A stretch of DNA of 34,672 nucleotides, from contig CANDQP010000024.1 of the NCBI GenBank assembly GCA_947388185.1, positions 1-34,672 on the forward strand, read 5' to 3'. The notes beneath the pieces are model-generated. The model saw only the letters and a program-made list of their open reading frames with translations. It was not told the origin of the DNA and did no database searches. The DNA comes from an uncultured Dorea sp. (lineage in GTDB: Bacteria > Bacillota > Clostridia > Lachnospirales > Lachnospiraceae). Numbering within the stretch: the stretch's first letter is position 1; each line of letters starts with the position of its first letter. A program made the translations under genes and the position numbers. Shown one piece after another: positions 32,123 to 34,672 of the stretch.

Positions 32123-32802
32123 CTATTTCTCCTCCGTACTCTTTCCTTTCTGACATGAGCTTCTAAGCCATTCTGTCCACTCTTTCATTCCTTCACCTGT
32201 TTTTGCGGAAATAGGAATGACGTGTGCTTTCGGGTTTCTTTTCCGAATATTTTCTTTGCATACTTCCAAGTTAAAATCAAAATAAGGCATTGTATCTATC
32301 TTGTTGATGAGAACCACATCGCATACCTGAAACATCAATGGATATTTTAAAGGCTTATCATCCCCCTCCGGCACCGACAGAATCGCCACATTTGCTAACG
32401 CTCCGGTATCAAATTCTGCAGGACATACCAGATTCCCTACATTTTCCAGAATGGCAAGGTCCAGGTTTTCGATTCCCAGTCCTTCCAATCCCTGCCGCGT
32501 CATCTCTGCATCCAGGTGGCACATTCCGCCTGTATGAAGCTGTATGACCTTAACACCCTCTTTTCTAATTTTATGTGCGTCTACATCTGAATCAATATCA
32601 GCCTCCATAATTCCTATCCTCAGTTCACTCTTAATGCAGAGATCGTCTGACAAAGTGTCGTTGTCTTCCCTGCACCTGGTGAACTCATCAGATTCAGTAG
32701 AAATACACCCTTTTCTTTTAGTTCTTCTCTCAGCGCTTCTGCCTCTTTGTCATTGTTTGCGAAAACACTCTGCTTCACTTCTAAAATTTTAAACTCTTCC
32801 AT
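32123..32802 (-). pseudogene. hypB: hypB with one-base frameshift (hydrogenase nickel-insertion GTPase)
   Basis: Two frames together make one HypB. The first (from ATG 32802, after AAGGGGG) carries the P-loop SSPGAGKTTT at residues 40-49 and stops soon after ISALRVN. The second, in another frame, continues with SELRIGIMEADIDSDVDA, then QLHTGGMCHLD (metal site), ENVGNLVCPAEFD and the GTPase specificity motif NKID. One extra A in the short A-run near 32631-32634 would restore ISALKSELRIG and a 226-residue protein. It is therefore a deletion, a sequencing error, or a true loss. No slippery heptamer for programmed shifting is seen. The second frame alone could start at TTG 32653 but lacks the P-loop. 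Confidence 0.88.
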
Positions 32803-32821
32803 TATGAGACCCCCTTCTTAT

Positions 32822-32859
32822 AAAATCAGGGACGAAGATTTCCACGCTTCTCCGTCCCT
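32822..32859 (-). terminator. Intra-operon hairpin before hypB
   Basis: AGGGACG (minus strand, 32859-32853) pairs with CGTCCCT (32834-32828), with AAG/CTT extending the stem past a bulge, followed by GATTTTAT. It lies between the ferredoxin reductase stop (32885) and hypB start (32802). The weak T-run suggests partial termination or mRNA processing that lowers hypBA expression. Confidence 0.5.
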
Positions 32860-32884
32860 ATTGAAAACATCATATCTCTGTCTA

Positions 32885-34084
32885 TTATTTTGCAGCCGGA
32901 ACCTCTATTTCAAGGTCACTCAGTCCAAAAGTGGCGCACGGGTGGATATATCCGTACTTCAAGTCTGCCATACGGCGTCCGTCAATCTCTTTCGGAATAT
33001 AGACTTTTCCGCTGATCAGCCTTGAATGACACCATCCACACTCTCCGCTCCTGCATCTGCTCGGAACACGGATTCCGTTTTTCTCCAATATCTGAAGGAC
33101 AGAATCATTTGCTGAACCGGTTACTGTCCTCGTCTCATCCCTCACTGTCACTGTGATACGGATTGTATCGGACGCACAGCCCGGATAATCTGCCTGAGCC
33201 TTGGGATTATGCATTTCTCCGAATAATTCATGCCGGATATATTTTCTCTCTAACGACAGTTTTTCAAGCTCTTTATCCACGAATGCGTACATCTGCTGTG
33301 GTCCGCATAAGAATACGGAGTAAGGTGTATCCGGCGCATATTTACGGATCAAATCTGCCGTCACAAACCCATGCTCAAATCCTTCTCTCTCTTCATGGGA
33401 AAGCACATGGATAACCTTCACCTTGTCTGTCTCTGCCATAATGCGGTCAAATGCTTCTTTAAATAATATATGATCTGCTTTGCGGCTTCCATATAGAAGG
33501 ATCAGGTTAAAATCTTCATCTCCATCGCGAATTGCCTGTGCCATAGATAAAAATGGAGTAATCCCGCTTCCGCCTGCCACACCGATCACTGTCTTCGCAT
33601 CCCGCAGCGAATTATACTCAAAAAATCCTTCCGGTGCAGATACTTCTACGGAATCTCCTTCTTTCCAGTTGTCCAGGATATATCTTGAAGCAAGCCCATC
33701 CTGTACAGATTTAACCGTAAGCATATATTTCCCCTCCAATGCCTCTTTTGGCGAAGAAGAAATGGAATAAGCACGGGTAAGCTTCATTCCTTCAATATCA
33801 AGAAATACGGTAAGATATTGTCCGGCGCTGAAATAAGCCAGACTCTTTGTTCCTTTTTCCAAATCCGCTGTCAGTACAAAACTCTTACAGTCTGCATCCC
33901 GTTCGATTACCTCTTGAATCCGTACAAACTGTTTCTGTGGATGCAGCGCATCCGCCAGTTTGTTCACTTCATAATCCGATGTAATTTCTTTTGCCGGTGC
34001 TTCTGCAATCTTTTTCTGCCGTTCTTCCATACGTGCCATAAAACGCAGCGGATCTAATCGTTCAATATTGTATGTTTTAGACAT
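32885..34084 (-). CDS. FAD-dependent ferredoxin-NAD(P)H reductase with C-terminal 2Fe-2S domain
   Basis: This 399-residue protein has an N-terminal extension of about 50 residues and an FAD domain with RAYSISSSP (104-112). A NAD(P) domain has GVAGGSGITPFLSMAQ (168-183) and FLCGPQQMY (258-266). A plant-type 2Fe-2S ferredoxin domain has C344, C349, C352 and C383. This is the layout of oxygenase reductases and related electron-transfer proteins, here in an anaerobe. AGGAGG precedes ATG 34084; a reading to 34105 overlaps the upstream gene without benefit. It starts one base after the stop of the phytoene-desaturase-like gene and so probably feeds that flavoprotein or the 889-residue enzyme. Confidence 0.9.
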   Translation of the reverse strand: MSKTYNIERLDPLRFMARMEERQKKIAEAPAKEITSDYEVNKLADALHPQKQFVRIQEVIERDADCKSFVLTADLEKGTKSLAYFSAGQYLTVFLDIEGMKLTRAYSISSSPKEALEGKYMLTVKSVQDGLASRYILDNWKEGDSVEVSAPEGFFEYNSLRDAKTVIGVAGGSGITPFLSMAQAIRDGDEDFNLILLYGSRKADHILFKEAFDRIMAETDKVKVIHVLSHEEREGFEHGFVTADLIRKYAPDTPYSVFLCGPQQMYAFVDKELEKLSLERKYIRHELFGEMHNPKAQADYPGCASDTIRITVTVRDETRTVTGSANDSVLQILEKNGIRVPSRCRSGECGWCHSRLISGKVYIPKEIDGRRMADLKYGYIHPCATFGLSDLEIEVPAAK

Positions 34085-34085
34085 A

Positions 34086-34672
34086 TTACTTTCCCTCCTT
34101 TGCATCCCGTACTGTCCGAAGTCCTGTATTCATACCAGAAATATAAGCAGAACTGTAGCCATCTCCACGCTCTCCGCAAGCTCCGCAGAAACGTAAGCAT
34201 TTAATTGGTTCTTCCGATTCCACGTTCATTGTGCGCATCATCATGGAATCCCACATATCAAACTGGTATCCGTAAGGCGTTCCCCTTGGAGTCATCAGGT
34301 ATCTTGCAAATGTAGGCGGCGCTGCAATCACAATCTCCTCTATGTAAGGTTTCAAGGTAATGCCAAGCGCCTTTTCACAGTTTTCAATGATTTCCCCCGC
34401 AATCTTTATCTTAAGTTTTTTATATTCTTCCGGTTTTACATCTTTCCACACATCGCCGTAGTACATGGTCGTAAAGAACAAAGTACAAGTTCCCTCCGGA
34501 GAGGATTCAGGAATCACTGTATTGAGGCAGTTCATAATCGCATATCCGCTGTCTTCAATACTGCAGCACCGATTATACTGCTCTCTGGAATCCGCGCAGG
34601 GGATAACAAAATTGGAATAATCATGGATTCCCAGTTCCTCTGCAGACCGATTCATTCCCAGATAAACTGTAA
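34086..34672 (-). CDS. Phytoene-desaturase-like FAD oxidoreductase, C-terminal part
   Basis: The frame is open through the right edge (VYLG precedes the first internal Met), so only about 195 C-terminal residues are seen. APPTFARYLMTPRGTPYGYQ and LRFCGACGERGDGYSSAYISGM match the C-terminal FAD-binding end of the phytoene desaturase/carotenoid isomerase/retinol saturase group (COG1233). These flavoproteins reduce or isomerise C=C bonds in hydrophobic substrates. It is coupled to the ferredoxin reductase one base downstream. The N-terminal dinucleotide-binding motif is outside the window. The substrate is unknown. Confidence 0.8.
   Translation of the reverse strand, partial: TVYLGMNRSAEELGIHDYSNFVIPCADSREQYNRCCSIEDSGYAIMNCLNTVIPESSPEGTCTLFFTTMYYGDVWKDVKPEEYKKLKIKIAGEIIENCEKALGITLKPYIEEIVIAAPPTFARYLMTPRGTPYGYQFDMWDSMMMRTMNVESEEPIKCLRFCGACGERGDGYSSAYISGMNTGLRTVRDAKEGK

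Noticed and set aside
32620-32660. Programmed -1 frameshifting in hypB
   Set aside because: No X-XXY-YYZ slippery heptamer or following stem-loop is present, and HypB is not known to need frameshifting. A simple one-base deletion or error explains the data.

Overview
The window looks like chromosomal DNA of an anaerobic gut-type Clostridium, most likely a Lachnospiraceae (Clostridium cluster XIVa). The evidence is strong AGGAGG ribosome sites, some GTG/TTG starts, a YgeX-YgeY-YgeW-carbamate kinase set with YqeC, many two-component and ABC modules, and Fe-S flavoproteins. Species cannot be settled from the sequence. No rRNA, tRNA, CRISPR array, phage gene or complete insertion sequence was seen.

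Region 1 (1-7330) is a purine/ureide catabolic locus. A leftward NCS2 purine permease, cut by the window edge, diverges from a rightward operon. That operon holds a PAS/HTH regulator, diaminopropionate ammonia-lyase (ygeX/dpaL), YgeY hydrolase, YgeW carbamoyltransferase and carbamate kinase. The set can drain a ureido-substituted diaminopropionate to pyruvate, ammonia, CO2 and ATP. A hairpin then separates it from a small ferredoxin plus membrane Fe-S protein pair. Region 2 (7378-12522, minus) is an operon of a cytosolic hybrid histidine kinase, the selenium-hydroxylase accessory protein YqeC and an M20 amidohydrolase.

Region 3 (12744-16049, plus) is an ECF-type sigma factor, a polytopic membrane protein and an ABC exporter pair. 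It is followed by a convergent membrane acyltransferase, a chemoreceptor, and a TetR-controlled MFS exporter with repeated CATACCG/CGGTATG operators. Region 4 (21448-25767, minus) is a response regulator, ABC ATPase, ABC permease, histidine kinase and GNAT-like acyltransferase operon, of the peptide-antibiotic sensing or immunity type.

Region 5 (25924-28992, minus) is purine salvage: a guanine-class purine riboswitch with its own terminator, an AzgA-type guanine/hypoxanthine permease and guanine deaminase. Guanine deaminase makes xanthine, which could feed the catabolic pathway of region 1. A 35-bp perfect tandem duplication has doubled the guanine deaminase ribosome site and start codon, and about 220 bases of unexplained sequence lie between riboswitch and permease.

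Region 6 (29107-34672, minus) is a redox operon: a phytoene-desaturase-like FAD oxidoreductase (cut by the edge), a ferredoxin reductase with its own 2Fe-2S domain, HypB, an 889-residue Fe-S/FAD oxidoreductase with an N-terminal winged-helix-like segment, and HypA. No hydrogenase is visible, and hypB carries a one-base frameshift. This is the least explained part of the window.
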